Source: Stutzerimonas kunmingensis
GTDB lineage: Bacteria; Pseudomonadota; Gammaproteobacteria; Pseudomonadales; Pseudomonadaceae
Direction of reading: 5' to 3'
Assembly (NCBI RefSeq): GCF_014764705.1
Contig: NZ_JACXXG010000005.1
Location: 62,001-126,000 of the forward strand
DNA length: 64,000 bases
Shown: one piece after another, positions 7,230 through 19,532 of the stretch
Position numbering within the stretch: the first letter of the stretch is position 1
Layout: each line of letters starts with the position of its first letter
Notes under the pieces: model-generated
Database searches by the model: none
What the model was told of the DNA's origin: nothing
What the model saw: the letters and a program-made list of their open reading frames with translations, nothing else
Position numbers and translations under genes: made by a program

Positions 7230-10200
7230 CTACGATCCTTGCTCGTTGGGCGCCAGCCGCTCGAGCAGCGCTTCCAGCGTATTGAAGCGTTCCTCCGGGC
7301 GTTCCATCGGCACCTGGAATTTGAACAGCGTGGCGCCTTCGAACTTGTAGCGATTCGGCTGGCTCTGGATCAGCTTGATCAGCACCATCGGGTCGACCGA
7401 GGTGTCGGCTGAGAACTCGATGCGCCCACCCTGCGGGCCTGCGTCGATCTTGGTAATGCCGAGCTTTTCCGCCTGCAGCTTGAGCAGTGTCAGGCGCACC
7501 AGGTTCTTCGTCGGTTCCGGTAGCAGGCCGAAGCGGTCGATCATCTCCACCTGCAGTTCTTTCAGCCCGTCTTCGTCGGCCGCATTGGCAATGCGCTTGT
7601 AGAGGATCAGGCGGGCATGCACATCCGGCAGGTAGTCTTCCGGGATCAGGGCTGCCAGGCGCAGGTTGATTTCCGGCCCGCCGCCGAGCGGCTGCTCCAG
7701 ATTCGGCTGCTCGCCCTTGCGGATCGCTTTGACCGCGCGCTCGAGCATTTCCATATAAAGGGTGAAGCCAACCGCCTGGATCTGCCCGCTCTGGCCCTCG
7801 CCGAGCAGCTCGCCGGCGCCGCGGATTTCCAGGTCGTGGGTGGCGAGTACAAAGCCTGCACCGAGGTCCTGGGCATTGGCGATGGCCTCCAGACGCTTCT
7901 GCGCGTCATCGGTCATTGCCTTGCGGGTCGGGGTCAGCAGATAGGCATAGGCCTGGTGGTGACTGCGCCCGACCCGGCCACGCAGCTGGTGCAGCTGCGC
8001 AAGGCCGAACTTGTCGGCGCGCTCGATGATGATGGTGTTGGCACTCGGCACGTCGATGCCGGTTTCGATAATGGTCGAGGCCACCAGCACGTTGAAACGC
8101 TTGTGGTAGAAGTCGCTCATGACCTGTTCGAGGTCACGCTCGCGCATTTGCCCGTGGCCGATCGCGACGCGTGCCTCCGGCACCAGTGCCTGCAGGTCGG
8201 CGGCGCATTTCTCGATGGTCTTCACATCGTTGTGCAGGTAATAGACCTGGCCGCCGCGCAACAGCTCGCGCAGCAGCGCCTCCTTGATCACGGTGTTCTG
8301 CTGTTCCATGACGAAGGTGCGAACCGACAGCCGGCGCGCCGGCGGCGTGGCGATGATCGACAGGTCGCGCATGCCGGCGATGGACATGTTCAGCGTGCGT
8401 GGAATCGGCGTGGCGGTCAGCGTGAGAATGTCCACTTCGCTGCGCAATGCCTTGAGCTGTTCCTTCTGGCGCACGCCGAAACGGTGTTCCTCGTCGATGA
8501 TGACCAGGCCCAGGTTGCTGAACTTGACGTCATCCTGCAGTAGCTTGTGGGTGCCGATGAGAATATCGATCTTGCCCTCGGCAAGCTCGGCGATAGCGTT
8601 CTGCACTTCCTTGGCGGACTTGAAGCGGCTCATCACCTCGACCCGCACTGGCCAGTCGGCGAAGCGGTCGCGGAAGCTGTTGTAGTGCTGCTGAGCGAGC
8701 AGGGTGGTCGGCACCAGTACGCCAACCTGCCGGCCGCCATGGACGGCGATGAAGGCGGCGCGCATGGCCACCTCGGTCTTGCCAAAGCCGACGTCACCAC
8801 AGACCAGACGATCCATCGGCTTGGCCGACAGCAGGTCCTCGCGTACCGCGTCGATGGCGGCCTGCTGATCGGGCGTCTCTTCGAACGGAAAGCCTGCGGC
8901 GAACGTCTCGTAGTCGACCTGCGGGTCCTTGAAGGCATAACCCTCGCGTGCGGCGCGGCGGGCGTAAATATCCAGCAGCTCGGCCGCGACATCGCGGACC
9001 TGCTCGGCCGCCTTACGCTTGGCTTTCTGCCAGGTTTCCGAGCCGAGCCGGTGCAGTGGCGCGAGCGCGTCGTCGCTGCCTGTATAGCGGGCGATCAGGT
9101 GCAGGCTGGCGACCGGTACGTAGAGCTTGGCGTCCTCGGCGTACTGCAGCAGCAGGAATTCCTGCGCCTGGCCTTCGATCTCCAGGGTAACCAGGCCCTG
9201 GTAGCGACCGACACCGTGATCGATGTGCACCACCGGCGAGCCTTCGCGCAGCTCGGTGAGGTTCTTGATGACGTTCTCGCCACCGTCGCGACTCTTCTCG
9301 CGTCGCCGGCGCTGCATGACGCGCTGACCGAACAGCGGGCTTTCCGCAACCAGTGCGACGTCGTCCAGTTGCAGGCCTTCGTCGAGCGGAGCGATGGTGA
9401 TCGCCAGGCGCTCCTGGCTGGCGAGGAATTCCTCCCAGCCTTCGACTTCTTGCGGGCGCAGCTTCAGACGGGCGAGCAGCTCCAGCAATACTTCGCGGCG
9501 GCCGGCTGATTCGGCAGTAAACAGCACACGCCCGGCATATTCGTCGAGGAAGCGTCGTAGCTTGCCCAGCGGTTCGCTCGCCTTGGCCTCGATTGCCAGT
9601 TCCGGCAGGGCCTGCGCGGTGAAGCGTTCGCGGCCGATGCCAGGCTCGACATCCTGTTGGCTGGCGACCACACGCGGCCAGAGCTTGAGCCGAGCGAAGC
9701 AGTCCTCCACCGGCATGAACAGTTCGGCCGGCGGCAGCAGCGGTCGCTCGGGGTCGACGCGGCGTTCTTCGTAGCGATTGCGAACGTCGCTCCAGAACTG
9801 CTCGGCGGCCTGCTCGATGCCGGGCAGGGAGAACACCTGGCTGTCTTCAGGCAGGTAGTCGAAAAGCGTCGCGGTTTCTTCGTAGAACAGCGGTAGGTAA
9901 TACTCGATGCCCGCTGGGGTGATGCCGGTAGAGAGGTCCTGGTAGATCGGGCAGCGGCGGAAGTCGACGTCGAAACGCTCGCGAAAACGCGCGCGGAAGC
10001 CGGTGACTGCCTCCTTCTTCAGGGGGAACTCGCGTGCTGGCAACAGGCGGATCGACTCGACCTTGTCGATCGAGCGCTGGTTCTCCGGATCGAAGGTGCG
10101 CAGTGTCTCGATCTCGTCATCGAACAGGTCGATGCGGTAGGGCAGGGGGCTGCCCATGGGGAACAGGTCGATCAACGCGCCGCGCACGGCGAACTCGCCG

Positions 10201-10676
10201 TGCTCGTACACGGTGTCCACGCAGCGATAGCCGGCTGCTTCCAGGCGCAGGCGCATCTGCTCCACATCCAGCTTCTGCCCGACGTCCAGCACCAGGCTCG
10301 AACCCAGCAGGAAGCGCTTTGGCGCTAGCCTGTGTAGGGCGGTGGTGATCGGCACTACCAGCACGCCGTGGCTCAGCTCCGGTAGTTGGTAGAGGGCGGC
10401 AATACGCTGGGAGACGATGTCCTGGTGCGGCGAGAAGATGTCGTAGGGCAGCGTTTCCCAGTCAGGAAAATGCAATACCGCCAGCTGTGGCGCGAAGAAG
10501 GCGAGTTCTTCCTGCAGGCGCTCGGCGCTCTGGCTGTCGGCAGTGAGCAGGAGCGTGAAGCGTTTGGCGTTGCTGGCTGCTTCGGCAATCGCCAGGCTTA
10601 GCGCAGCTCCTGGAAGATTGCCCCAATGTTGCTTGCCGCTGGCGGCAGGCAGGGGGGGAAGGCGCAAGACGGACAC
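7230..10676 (-). CDS. mfd: transcription-repair coupling factor Mfd
   Basis: A 1148-residue, full-length Mfd, which removes RNA polymerase stalled at DNA lesions and recruits UvrA for excision repair. In order one sees the UvrB-like N-terminal domains, the RNA-polymerase-interacting domain (VHIDHGVGRYQGL), the RecG-like translocase with Walker A GDVGFGKTEV and DEEH box, motif VI QLRGRVGRS, and the C-terminal TRCF domain (PEDYLPD). The start is a GTG at 10676 preceded by CGGAG. A promoter lies about 40-70 bp upstream, divergent from gap. Its stop codon abuts csiV. Confidence 0.97.
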   Translation of the reverse strand: MSVLRLPPLPAASGKQHWGNLPGAALSLAIAEAASNAKRFTLLLTADSQSAERLQEELAFFAPQLAVLHFPDWETLPYDIFSPHQDIVSQRIAALYQLPELSHGVLVVPITTALHRLAPKRFLLGSSLVLDVGQKLDVEQMRLRLEAAGYRCVDTVYEHGEFAVRGALIDLFPMGSPLPYRIDLFDDEIETLRTFDPENQRSIDKVESIRLLPAREFPLKKEAVTGFRARFRERFDVDFRRCPIYQDLSTGITPAGIEYYLPLFYEETATLFDYLPEDSQVFSLPGIEQAAEQFWSDVRNRYEERRVDPERPLLPPAELFMPVEDCFARLKLWPRVVASQQDVEPGIGRERFTAQALPELAIEAKASEPLGKLRRFLDEYAGRVLFTAESAGRREVLLELLARLKLRPQEVEGWEEFLASQERLAITIAPLDEGLQLDDVALVAESPLFGQRVMQRRRREKSRDGGENVIKNLTELREGSPVVHIDHGVGRYQGLVTLEIEGQAQEFLLLQYAEDAKLYVPVASLHLIARYTGSDDALAPLHRLGSETWQKAKRKAAEQVRDVAAELLDIYARRAAREGYAFKDPQVDYETFAAGFPFEETPDQQAAIDAVREDLLSAKPMDRLVCGDVGFGKTEVAMRAAFIAVHGGRQVGVLVPTTLLAQQHYNSFRDRFADWPVRVEVMSRFKSAKEVQNAIAELAEGKIDILIGTHKLLQDDVKFSNLGLVIIDEEHRFGVRQKEQLKALRSEVDILTLTATPIPRTLNMSIAGMRDLSIIATPPARRLSVRTFVMEQQNTVIKEALLRELLRGGQVYYLHNDVKTIEKCAADLQALVPEARVAIGHGQMRERDLEQVMSDFYHKRFNVLVASTIIETGIDVPSANTIIIERADKFGLAQLHQLRGRVGRSHHQAYAYLLTPTRKAMTDDAQKRLEAIANAQDLGAGFVLATHDLEIRGAGELLGEGQSGQIQAVGFTLYMEMLERAVKAIRKGEQPNLEQPLGGGPEINLRLAALIPEDYLPDVHARLILYKRIANAADEDGLKELQVEMIDRFGLLPEPTKNLVRLTLLKLQAEKLGITKIDAGPQGGRIEFSADTSVDPMVLIKLIQSQPNRYKFEGATLFKFQVPMERPEERFNTLEALLERLAPNEQGS

Positions 10677-10714
10677 GAGTGGGCGTGGCTCCGATCAAAA
10701 AATAGGCCGCCGGG

Positions 10715-10744
10715 ATTGTAACTATCGAGGCGCTTGGCTGTCAG
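10715..10744 (-). promoter_or_regulatory. putative sigma-70 promoter of mfd
   Basis: On the minus strand, CTGACA (10744-10739) and TACAAT (10720-10715) are separated by 18 bp. Each matches the consensus at five of six positions. The expected start lies about 30 nt before the mfd GTG. Confidence 0.55.
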
Positions 10745-10762
10745 TGTTTCGTCCGCTGCAGA

Positions 10763-10791
10763 TTGCCGGCGCTAGGGTGCGCCGTCATAAT
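10763..10791 (+). promoter_or_regulatory. putative sigma-70 promoter of gap
   Basis: TTGCCG (10763-10768) and CATAAT (10786-10791) with 17-bp spacing, placing the start about 37 nt before the gap GTG codon. It is arranged back to back with the mfd promoter, their -35 elements being about 18 bp apart. Confidence 0.55.
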
Positions 10792-10834
10792 GTAGCCCCT
10801 TTTCTCAGCCCCTACATGTTGGAAGGAACTGCCC

Positions 10835-12286
10835 GTGACTCAGAAGCCCGACCAGTGTCTTGGTGAATGGATTGACCGCGAAGCGCTCGCCGAAGCGATG
10901 ATTCCGCTGATTGGTCAGCTGTATCGCAACAACAACGTGGTGACTTCGATCTACGGCCGTGGCCTGATCAATCGTTCGGTGATCGCCATCCTCAAGGCAC
11001 ACCGTTTCGCCCGTCACCGCATCGCCGACGAAACCGAGCTGTCGGTGCACGACACCTTCCAGATCCTCAAGACGATGAGCGAAATGAACCTGGGCGCCGC
11101 TTCGGTGGACCTGGGCAAGCTGGTCGCCAAGTACAAGGAAGTGGGCAACGGTCGCAATCTCGAGCAGTTCGTCCGTGAAGAGCTGGCTGAGGTGGCCGAC
11201 AAGCGTCACGCCGCAGCTGGTCACAAAGGCACTGACGTGGTTCTCTACGGGTTCGGCCGTATCGGCCGTCTGCTGGCGCGTATCCTGATCGAGAAAACCG
11301 GTGGTGGCGACGGCCTGCGCCTGCGCGCCATCGTCGTGCGCAAGGGCGCGGACAACGATCTGGTCAAGCGTGCCAGCCTGCTGCGTCGCGACTCGGTGCA
11401 TGGTCCTTTCGATGGCACCATCACCATCGACGAAGAGAACAGCACCATCACCGCCAACGGCAACCTGATTCAGGTGATCTACTCCAACGATCCGTCCTCG
11501 GTGGATTACACCCAGTACGGCATCGAGAACGCGCTGCTTGTCGACAACACTGGCAAGTGGCGTGACGCTGAAGGCCTGGGTCAGCACCTCAAGTGCCCGG
11601 GTGTTGCTCGCGTCGTATTGACCGCGCCGGGCAAGGGTGAGCTGAAGAATATCGTGCATGGCATCAACCATGGCGACATCACCGCCGATGACAAGATCAT
11701 CTCCGCCGCATCCTGCACCACCAACGCCATCGTGCCGGTGCTCAAGGCGGTGAACGATCAGTACGGCATCGTCAACGGTCACGTGGAAACGGTGCATTCG
11801 TACACCAACGACCAGAACCTGATCGACAACTTCCACAAGGGCAGTCGTCGTGGTCGCAGCGCTGCGCTGAACATGGTGATCACCGAAACGGGTGCCGCCA
11901 CCGCTGCAGCCAAGGCACTGCCGGTGCTTAAAGGCAAGCTGACTGGCAACGCGATCCGCGTCCCTACGCCGAACGTGTCCATGGCAATTCTCAACCTGAA
12001 CCTGGAGAAGGCCACCAGTCGCGAAGAGATCAACGAGTACCTGCGCCAGATGGCCATGCACTCGGATCTGCAGAAACAGATCGACTTCGTCAACTCTCAG
12101 GAAGTTGTATCCACTGATTTCGTCGGATCGCGCCATGCTGGCGTGGTGGATGCCGAAGCGACCATTTGCAACGACAACCGTGTCGTGCTTTACGTCTGGT
12201 ACGACAACGAGTTCGGCTACAGCTGTCAGGTCGTGCGGGTGATGGAAGACATGGCAGGGGTTAACCCGCCAGCCTTCCCGCGCTAA
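10835..12286 (+). CDS. gap: glyceraldehyde-3-phosphate dehydrogenase, long form with N-terminal extension
   Basis: A 483-residue phosphorylating GAPDH, well over the roughly 335 residues usual for the family. The NAD-binding fold starts at GFGRIGR (about residue 139) and the catalytic cysteine is Cys294 in SAASCTTN. The substrate-binding region and YDNEFGYSCQ near the C-terminus are intact. The first 135 or so residues, mostly predicted helical, have no GAPDH counterpart and I recognise no domain in them. Such long forms are, to my knowledge, usual in Pseudomonas. The GTG start has GGAAGGA 7 bases upstream. A strong terminator follows. Whether the main direction is glycolytic or gluconeogenic cannot be read from sequence. 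Confidence 0.93.
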   Translation: MTQKPDQCLGEWIDREALAEAMIPLIGQLYRNNNVVTSIYGRGLINRSVIAILKAHRFARHRIADETELSVHDTFQILKTMSEMNLGAASVDLGKLVAKYKEVGNGRNLEQFVREELAEVADKRHAAAGHKGTDVVLYGFGRIGRLLARILIEKTGGGDGLRLRAIVVRKGADNDLVKRASLLRRDSVHGPFDGTITIDEENSTITANGNLIQVIYSNDPSSVDYTQYGIENALLVDNTGKWRDAEGLGQHLKCPGVARVVLTAPGKGELKNIVHGINHGDITADDKIISAASCTTNAIVPVLKAVNDQYGIVNGHVETVHSYTNDQNLIDNFHKGSRRGRSAALNMVITETGAATAAAKALPVLKGKLTGNAIRVPTPNVSMAILNLNLEKATSREEINEYLRQMAMHSDLQKQIDFVNSQEVVSTDFVGSRHAGVVDAEATICNDNRVVLYVWYDNEFGYSCQVVRVMEDMAGVNPPAFPR

Positions 12287-12306
12287 ACGCTGCGGACGGT
12301 GAAATC

Positions 12307-12340
12307 GAAACGGGAGCCTCGGCTCCCGTTTCGCGTTTCT
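12307..12340 (+). terminator. rho-independent terminator of gap
   Basis: Perfect 10-bp arms GAAACGGGAG (12307-12316) and CTCCCGTTTC (12323-12332) around a 6-nt loop, followed by a short T-rich run. It begins 20 bp after the gap stop codon. The stem is AT-rich at its base, so it may work in both directions. Confidence 0.8.
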
Positions 12341-12454
12341 GGGCGGTAGTAATAGCGCGAGCTGCCGGGGTTGAGCGGCCGAGCGGTCGGCTCGATTTCG
12401 TGCGCCGCTAATTTTGCTTCTCTTGTTTCGAGTCAAAAATCCGCAATGCTTGGG

Positions 12455-12484
12455 TGGTCAGTCAAGGTCCGCGACCTCTATAAT
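12455..12484 (+). promoter_or_regulatory. putative promoter of the nqr operon
   Basis: A perfect -10 TATAAT (12479-12484) with TGGTCA (12455-12460, four of six matches) 18 bp upstream. This lies within the 334-bp gap between gap and nqrA and leaves a leader of about 130 nt. Apart from this promoter and the gap terminator, I see no other element in the gap. Confidence 0.6.
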
Positions 12485-12599
12485 CGGGCGGATTTTTTAC
12501 CTGGGTCCGCGACATGGTGTCGCGTCAATAACGTATTGGCGCGCGCGGCGCAATCCTACTTTGCGCCATGCCGCTGGGCCTGCAAAAAAAGCTTTCTAA

Positions 12600-13958
<1,359 letters not shown>

Positions 13959-13961
13959 GGC

Positions 13962-15173
13962 ATGGGCATTCGCGCATTCCTCGACAAGATCGAGCATCAT
14001 TTCGAAAAAGGCGGCAAGTACGAGAAGTGGTACGCGCTTTACGAAGCGGCCGACACCTTCCTCTATCGTCCCGGCAGCGTCACCAAGACCACGGCCCACG
14101 TGCGCGACGGCATCGACCTCAAGCGCATGATGATCACCGTCTGGATGTGTACCTTCCCGGCGATGTTCTTCGGCATGTGGAACACCGGCTACCAGGCCAA
14201 CCTGATCTTCGCGCAGAGCCCTGATCTGCTCGCAGCTCAGGAAGGCTGGCGCTTCGGTCTGATCGGCGCACTGGCGGGCTTCGATCCGAACAGTCTCTGG
14301 GATAACTTCATCCAGGGCGCAGCCTACTTCCTTCCGATCTACGCGGTGACCTTCATCGTCGGTGGGTTCTGGGAAGTGCTGTTCGCTTCGATCCGCAAGC
14401 ACGAGGTCAACGAGGGCTTCTTCGTTACGTCCGTGTTGTTCGCCCTGATCCTGCCGCCGAGCATTCCGCTGTGGCAGGTCGCGCTGGGTATCAGCTTCGG
14501 CGTGGTAATCGGCAAGGAAATCTTCGGTGGTACCGGCAAGAACTTCCTGAACCCGGCGCTTACTGCGCGGGCGTTCCTGTTCTTCGCCTACCCGGCACAG
14601 ATGTCCGGTGACGGCGTCTGGACTGCGGTCGATGGCTATGCCGGCGCAACTGCGCTGAGCCTCGGTTTCGTCGGCGGTATCGAAAACGTGATCGACAACG
14701 GCATCACCTGGATGGACGCCTTCGTCGGTACCATTCATGGCTCGATCGGTGAAACCAGCACGCTGGCGATCTTCATCGGCGGCGTGATCCTGATCGGTAG
14801 CAAGATTGCCTCCTGGCGCATCGTTTCCGGTGTGATGCTCGGCATGATCGGTCTGAGCTTCCTGTTCAACCTGATCGGTTCCGACACCAACCCGCTGTTC
14901 GGCATGCCCTGGTACTGGCACATGGTCGTCGGTGGCTTCGCCTTCGGCATGATCTTCATGGCGACCGACCCGGTGTCGGCCTCCATGACCAATACCGGCA
15001 AGTGGGTGTTCGGCATCCTGATCGGTGTGATGGTCGTGCTGATCCGCGTGGTCAACCCCGCCTTCCCGGAAGGCATGATGCTGGCGATCCTGTTCGCCAA
15101 CCTGTGTGCGCCGCTGATTGACCATTTCGTCATTCAGGCCAATATCAAGCGGAGGCTGGCACGTAATGTCTAG
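13962..15173 (+). CDS. nqrB: NQR subunit B
   Basis: A 403-residue polytopic membrane subunit of NQR, carrying covalently bound FMN, riboflavin and the ion path. About nine or ten hydrophobic helices are visible. The flavinylation site is the Thr at about residue 230 in [10 protein letters not shown], the motif recognised by ApbE. The N-terminal cytoplasmic segment ([20 protein letters not shown]) is typical. It starts 3 bp after nqrA and its end overlaps nqrC by 8 bp, indicating tight translational coupling. Confidence 0.97.
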   Translation: MGIRAFLDKIEHHFEKGGKYEKWYALYEAADTFLYRPGSVTKTTAHVRDGIDLKRMMITVWMCTFPAMFFGMWNTGYQANLIFAQSPDLLAAQEGWRFGLIGALAGFDPNSLWDNFIQGAAYFLPIYAVTFIVGGFWEVLFASIRKHEVNEGFFVTSVLFALILPPSIPLWQVALGISFGVVIGKEIFGGTGKNFLNPALTARAFLFFAYPAQMSGDGVWTAVDGYAGATALSLGFVGGIENVIDNGITWMDAFVGTIHGSIGETSTLAIFIGGVILIGSKIASWRIVSGVMLGMIGLSFLFNLIGSDTNPLFGMPWYWHMVVGGFAFGMIFMATDPVSASMTNTGKWVFGILIGVMVVLIRVVNPAFPEGMMLAILFANLCAPLIDHFVIQANIKRRLARNV

Positions 15174-15960
15174 TCAGAAAGAATCCACCGTTCGCACGCT
15201 GACGGTAGCCCTGTTGGTCTGCCTGGTGTGCTCCATCTTCGTGGCTGGCGCCGCCGTGGCGCTTCGCCCGACTCAGCAGGAAAACCGTCTGCTGGACAAG
15301 CAGCGCAGCATCCTGGCGATCGCCGGTCTGGGCGAGGCGGGCATGTCCGGTAATCAGGTCAAGCAGTTGTTCAACGAGCGCATCGTCGCCCGTCTGGTCG
15401 ATCTGGAAACCGGCAAGTTCAGCGATGAATTCGAAGCCAAGACCTTCGATCCGCTCGCCGCTGCCAAGGACCCTGCGCTGTCCCAGGCGCTGCCTGGGGA
15501 GCAGGATATTGCCTCGATCAAGCGTCGCGAGCGTTACAGCACCGTTTATATCGTCGAAGGGCAGGGCGAGGGCGAGATCGATACGCTGATCCTGCCGGTT
15601 CGTGGCTACGGTCTCTGGTCGACGCTCTATGGCTTCATGGCAGTCGAGGGTGACCTGAATACCGTTGCCGGCTTCGGCTTCTACCAGCACGGTGAAACCC
15701 CGGGCCTTGGCGGTGAGGTCGACAATCCGAAGTGGCGCGGCATGTGGCCCGGCAAGGAACTGTACGACGACAACGGCAAACTGGCGGTGCAGATCGTCAA
15801 GGGCGGTGCCGACCCTCAGAGCCCGAAAGCCGACCACCAGGTCGATGCCCTGGCCGGTGCGACCCTGACCAGCAACGGCGTCAACTCGCTGTTGCACTTC
15901 TGGTTGGGCGAGAACGGCTTCGGTCCATTTATCGCTAATCTGCGCGCTGGGGAGGCTTGA
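15166..15960 (+). CDS. nqrC: NQR subunit C
   Basis: A 264-residue subunit with one N-terminal membrane helix (about residues 12-33) and a large periplasmic FMN domain. The covalent FMN site is Thr233 in [12 protein letters not shown], an exact ApbE target motif. I set the start at the ATG at 15166 because GGAGG lies 10 bases upstream and the protein then begins MSSQKEST, typical of the family; the open frame reaches further upstream inside nqrB. It overlaps nqrB by 8 bp. Confidence 0.96.
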   Translation: MSSQKESTVRTLTVALLVCLVCSIFVAGAAVALRPTQQENRLLDKQRSILAIAGLGEAGMSGNQVKQLFNERIVARLVDLETGKFSDEFEAKTFDPLAAAKDPALSQALPGEQDIASIKRRERYSTVYIVEGQGEGEIDTLILPVRGYGLWSTLYGFMAVEGDLNTVAGFGFYQHGETPGLGGEVDNPKWRGMWPGKELYDDNGKLAVQIVKGGADPQSPKADHQVDALAGATLTSNGVNSLLHFWLGENGFGPFIANLRAGEA

Positions 15961-15962
15961 TC

Positions 15963-16630
15963 ATGTCGCAACCCACTGTCAAAGAAGTTCTGCTCAATCC
16001 GATCTTCAATAACAACCCCATCGGCCTGCAGATTCTCGGAATCTGCTCGGCGCTGGCCGTCACCTCCAACCTGAACACAGCGCTGGTGATGTCTGTCGCG
16101 CTGACCCTGGTGGTGGCGTTTTCCAACCTGTTCATCTCGATGATCCGCAGCCAGATCCCCAACTCGATCCGCATGATCGTGCAGATGGTGATCATCGCCT
16201 CGCTGGTGATCCTGGTGGATCAGGTGCTCAAGGCCTACGCGTTCTCGCTGTCCAAGCAGCTCTCGGTGTTCGTCGGTCTGATCATCACCAACTGCATCGT
16301 GATGGGGCGTGCGGAAGCGTTTGCCATGCAGAACCCGCCAATGCTGTCGTTCTTCGACGGTATCGGCAACGGGCTGGGCTATAGCGCCATGCTGATTGCA
16401 CTCGGCTTCATTCGCGAGCTGACTGGTGCTGGCAAACTGATGGGTTACACCATTCTGCCCGTCGTCAACGACGGCGGTTGGTATCAGCCCAACGGCATGA
16501 TGCTGCTGCCGCCTTCGGCATTCTTCCTGATCGGCCTGTTCATCTGGGGCATTCGTGCCTGGAAGAAGGAGCAGGTCGAAAAGCCTGCCTTCAAGATGGC
16601 GCCGCAAGTCTCGAACAAGGAGGCTTACTA

Positions 16631-16631
<1 letters not shown>
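15963..16631 (+). CDS. nqrD: NQR subunit D
   Basis: A 222-residue membrane subunit with about six helices, related to NqrE and RnfA/E. It starts [19 protein letters not shown] and contains the conserved [14 protein letters not shown] segment, whose Cys, together with one in NqrE, binds the intramembrane iron centre in known structures. The ATG at 15963 is favoured by GGAGG 7 bases upstream over the TTG at 15957. Its TAA overlaps the ATG of nqrE. Confidence 0.97.
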
Positions 16632-17239
<608 letters not shown>

Positions 17240-17254
17240 GGACGGAACGAACTG

Positions 17255-18478
17255 ATGAGTTACGAAATTTTCCTCGCCATCGGTATGTTCACCGCCATCG
17301 TGCTTGCGCTGGTGGTGATCATCCTGGCTGCACGCGCCAAGCTGGTATCCAGCGGTGACGTGTCAATCGAAATCAACGGTGAGCGTACGATTACCGTGCC
17401 CGCCGGTGGCAAGTTGCTGCAGACTCTGGCCGCCAACAACATCTTCCTCTCGTCAGCCTGTGGTGGCGGCGGTACCTGCGCGCAGTGCAAGTGCATCGTC
17501 GAGAGCGGTGGTGGCGAGATGCTGCCTACCGAGGAGTCGCACTTCACCCGTCGCGAGGCGGGCGAGGGCTGGCGCCTGTCCTGCCAGACTCCGGTCAAGG
17601 CGGACATGAAGATCGAAGTGCCGGAAGAAGTCTTCGGCGTGAAGAAGTGGGAATGCACCGTTGAGTCCAATCCGAACGTCGCGACCTTCATCAAGGAACT
17701 GACACTCAAGCTGCCGGAAGGCGAGAACGTCGACTTCCGCGCTGGTGGTTATGTGCAGCTCGAGTGCCCGCCGCATGAAGTGCGTTACCGGGACTTCGAC
17801 ATTCAGGAAGAGTATCGCGGCGACTGGGACAAGTTCGACCAGTGGAAGTACGTGTCGAAGTGCGACGAGACCGTCATTCGCGCCTACTCCATGGCGAACT
17901 ATCCGGAAGAGCGTGGCCTGGTGAAGTTCAACATCCGTATCGCCTCACCGCCGCCAGGCCGTGACGATATTCCGCCGGGCAAGATGTCATCCTATGTCTT
18001 CAGCCTGAAGCCGGGCGACAAGATCACCGTTTACGGACCGTTCGGCGAGTTTTTCGCCAAGGACACCGACGCCGAGATGGTCTTCATCGGCGGTGGCGCG
18101 GGGATGGCACCGATGCGCTCGCACATCTTCGACCAGCTCAAGCGTCTCAAGTCCAAGCGCAAGATGAGCTTCTGGTATGGCGCGCGCTCCATGCGCGAGG
18201 CATTCTACGTGGAAGAGTACGACCAGTTGCAGGCGGAGAATCCGAACTTCCAATGGCATCTGGCCCTGTCCGATCCGCTGCCGGAAGATAACTGGGATGG
18301 TCCGACCGGCTTTATCCACAACGTGCTGTACGAGAACTATCTGAAGGATCATCCGGCTCCGGAAGATTGCGAGTTCTACATGTGCGGGCCGCCCATGATG
18401 AACGCATCGGTGATCAAGATGCTCACCGACCTCGGCGTCGAGCCGGAGAATATTCTGCTCGACGACTTCGGCGGCTAG
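17255..18478 (+). CDS. nqrF: NQR subunit F (NADH-oxidising)
   Basis: A 407-residue subunit that takes electrons from NADH. After one N-terminal membrane helix (about residues 5-27) comes a ferredoxin-like domain with Cys69, Cys75, Cys78 and Cys110 for the 2Fe-2S cluster ([10 protein letters not shown]). A ferredoxin-reductase-like FAD domain ([11 protein letters not shown]) and an NADH-binding domain ([22 protein letters not shown]) follow, ending LLDDFGG. It lies 15 bp after nqrE and 1 bp before apbE. Confidence 0.97.
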   Translation: MSYEIFLAIGMFTAIVLALVVIILAARAKLVSSGDVSIEINGERTITVPAGGKLLQTLAANNIFLSSACGGGGTCAQCKCIVESGGGEMLPTEESHFTRREAGEGWRLSCQTPVKADMKIEVPEEVFGVKKWECTVESNPNVATFIKELTLKLPEGENVDFRAGGYVQLECPPHEVRYRDFDIQEEYRGDWDKFDQWKYVSKCDETVIRAYSMANYPEERGLVKFNIRIASPPPGRDDIPPGKMSSYVFSLKPGDKITVYGPFGEFFAKDTDAEMVFIGGGAGMAPMRSHIFDQLKRLKSKRKMSFWYGARSMREAFYVEEYDQLQAENPNFQWHLALSDPLPEDNWDGPTGFIHNVLYENYLKDHPAPEDCEFYMCGPPMMNASVIKMLTDLGVEPENILLDDFGG

Positions 18479-18479
18479 C

Positions 18480-19532
18480 ATGACCCGAGCGTCACTGCAG
18501 GCTCTCCATGCTGTCGTGTACCTCCGGCCCGTCATCGCTGTCGCTCTCGCGGCAGCCCTGACGGGCTGTCTGTTTCAGGACAGGGTCGAGGTCATCAGCG
18601 GCCCAACGATGGGCAGCACCTATACCGTCAAGTACGTAAGCAGCGGCGACGTCCCGTCCAGGGAGGAGCTGCACGGTGAAGTCGAGGCCATTCTCGGCGA
18701 CATCGACAAACAGCTGTCCACCTACCGAAGCGATTCCGATGTCGAGCGCTTCAATGCGCTGCCCGCCGGAAGCTGCGAGTCGATGCCGGATACGGTGCGC
18801 GAATTGGTCGCAGCGGGCGATCAGCTATCGGCCGACAGCGATGGCGCGTTCGATCTTACACTCGAGCCATTGCTGAACCTTTGGGGCTTCGGTCCGCAAG
18901 GTCGTGCCGAACAGGTTCCATCCGCGGCGGATATCGAGGCTGCGCGGGCGTTGACCGGCCATCGGCATCTACGTATCGATGGCGATCAGTTGTGCAAGAC
19001 GGTGGCGCTGCAGCTGGACTTCAACAGTATTGCTGCCGGTTATGCGGTTGATCGCGTTGTCGATCGTTTGAAGGCGCTCGGCGTAGAGAGTTACCTCGTT
19101 GAGATCACTGGCGAGCTCAAGGCTGAGGGCCGCAAGCCCGATGATTCACCGTGGCGCATAGCCATTGAAGCGCCCAGGGATGACCAGCGGGTTGCGCAGA
19201 AGATCGTCGAACTCGATGGTCTGGGCGTATCCACCTCCGGCGACTATCGAAACTATTTCGAGCAGGACGGCCGGCGTTATTCACATACCCTGGACCCGCA
19301 AAGCGGCAGACCGATCGAGCATCACCTCGCTGCGGTGACGGTCATCGATAAATCGACTTTGCGTGCTGACGGGTTGTCTACCGCGTTGATGGTGCTCGGC
19401 CCCGAGCGGGGGCTGGCACTGGCAGAGCGTAATGCGATCGCCGCGTTCTTCGTCGTGCGCGAGGGGCAAGGCTTCGTAACAACGAGCACCAAGGCTTTTG
19501 ACGAGCTGTTCGGTGCGGGAGTAGAGCAATGA
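18480..19532 (+). CDS. apbE: FAD:protein FMN transferase ApbE
   Basis: A 350-residue lipoprotein that transfers FMN from FAD to Thr residues of periplasmic targets, here presumably NqrB and NqrC. A lipobox LTGC puts the lipid-bearing cysteine at residue 30. The family motif GPTMGSTYTVKY follows, then the Mg/FAD-binding region with STSGDYRNYF and SHTLDPQSGRP. It begins 1 bp after nqrF and its end overlaps nqrM by 4 bp, so the flavinylation factor is made with its substrates. Confidence 0.96.
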   Translation: MTRASLQALHAVVYLRPVIAVALAAALTGCLFQDRVEVISGPTMGSTYTVKYVSSGDVPSREELHGEVEAILGDIDKQLSTYRSDSDVERFNALPAGSCESMPDTVRELVAAGDQLSADSDGAFDLTLEPLLNLWGFGPQGRAEQVPSAADIEAARALTGHRHLRIDGDQLCKTVALQLDFNSIAAGYAVDRVVDRLKALGVESYLVEITGELKAEGRKPDDSPWRIAIEAPRDDQRVAQKIVELDGLGVSTSGDYRNYFEQDGRRYSHTLDPQSGRPIEHHLAAVTVIDKSTLRADGLSTALMVLGPERGLALAERNAIAAFFVVREGQGFVTTSTKAFDELFGAGVEQ

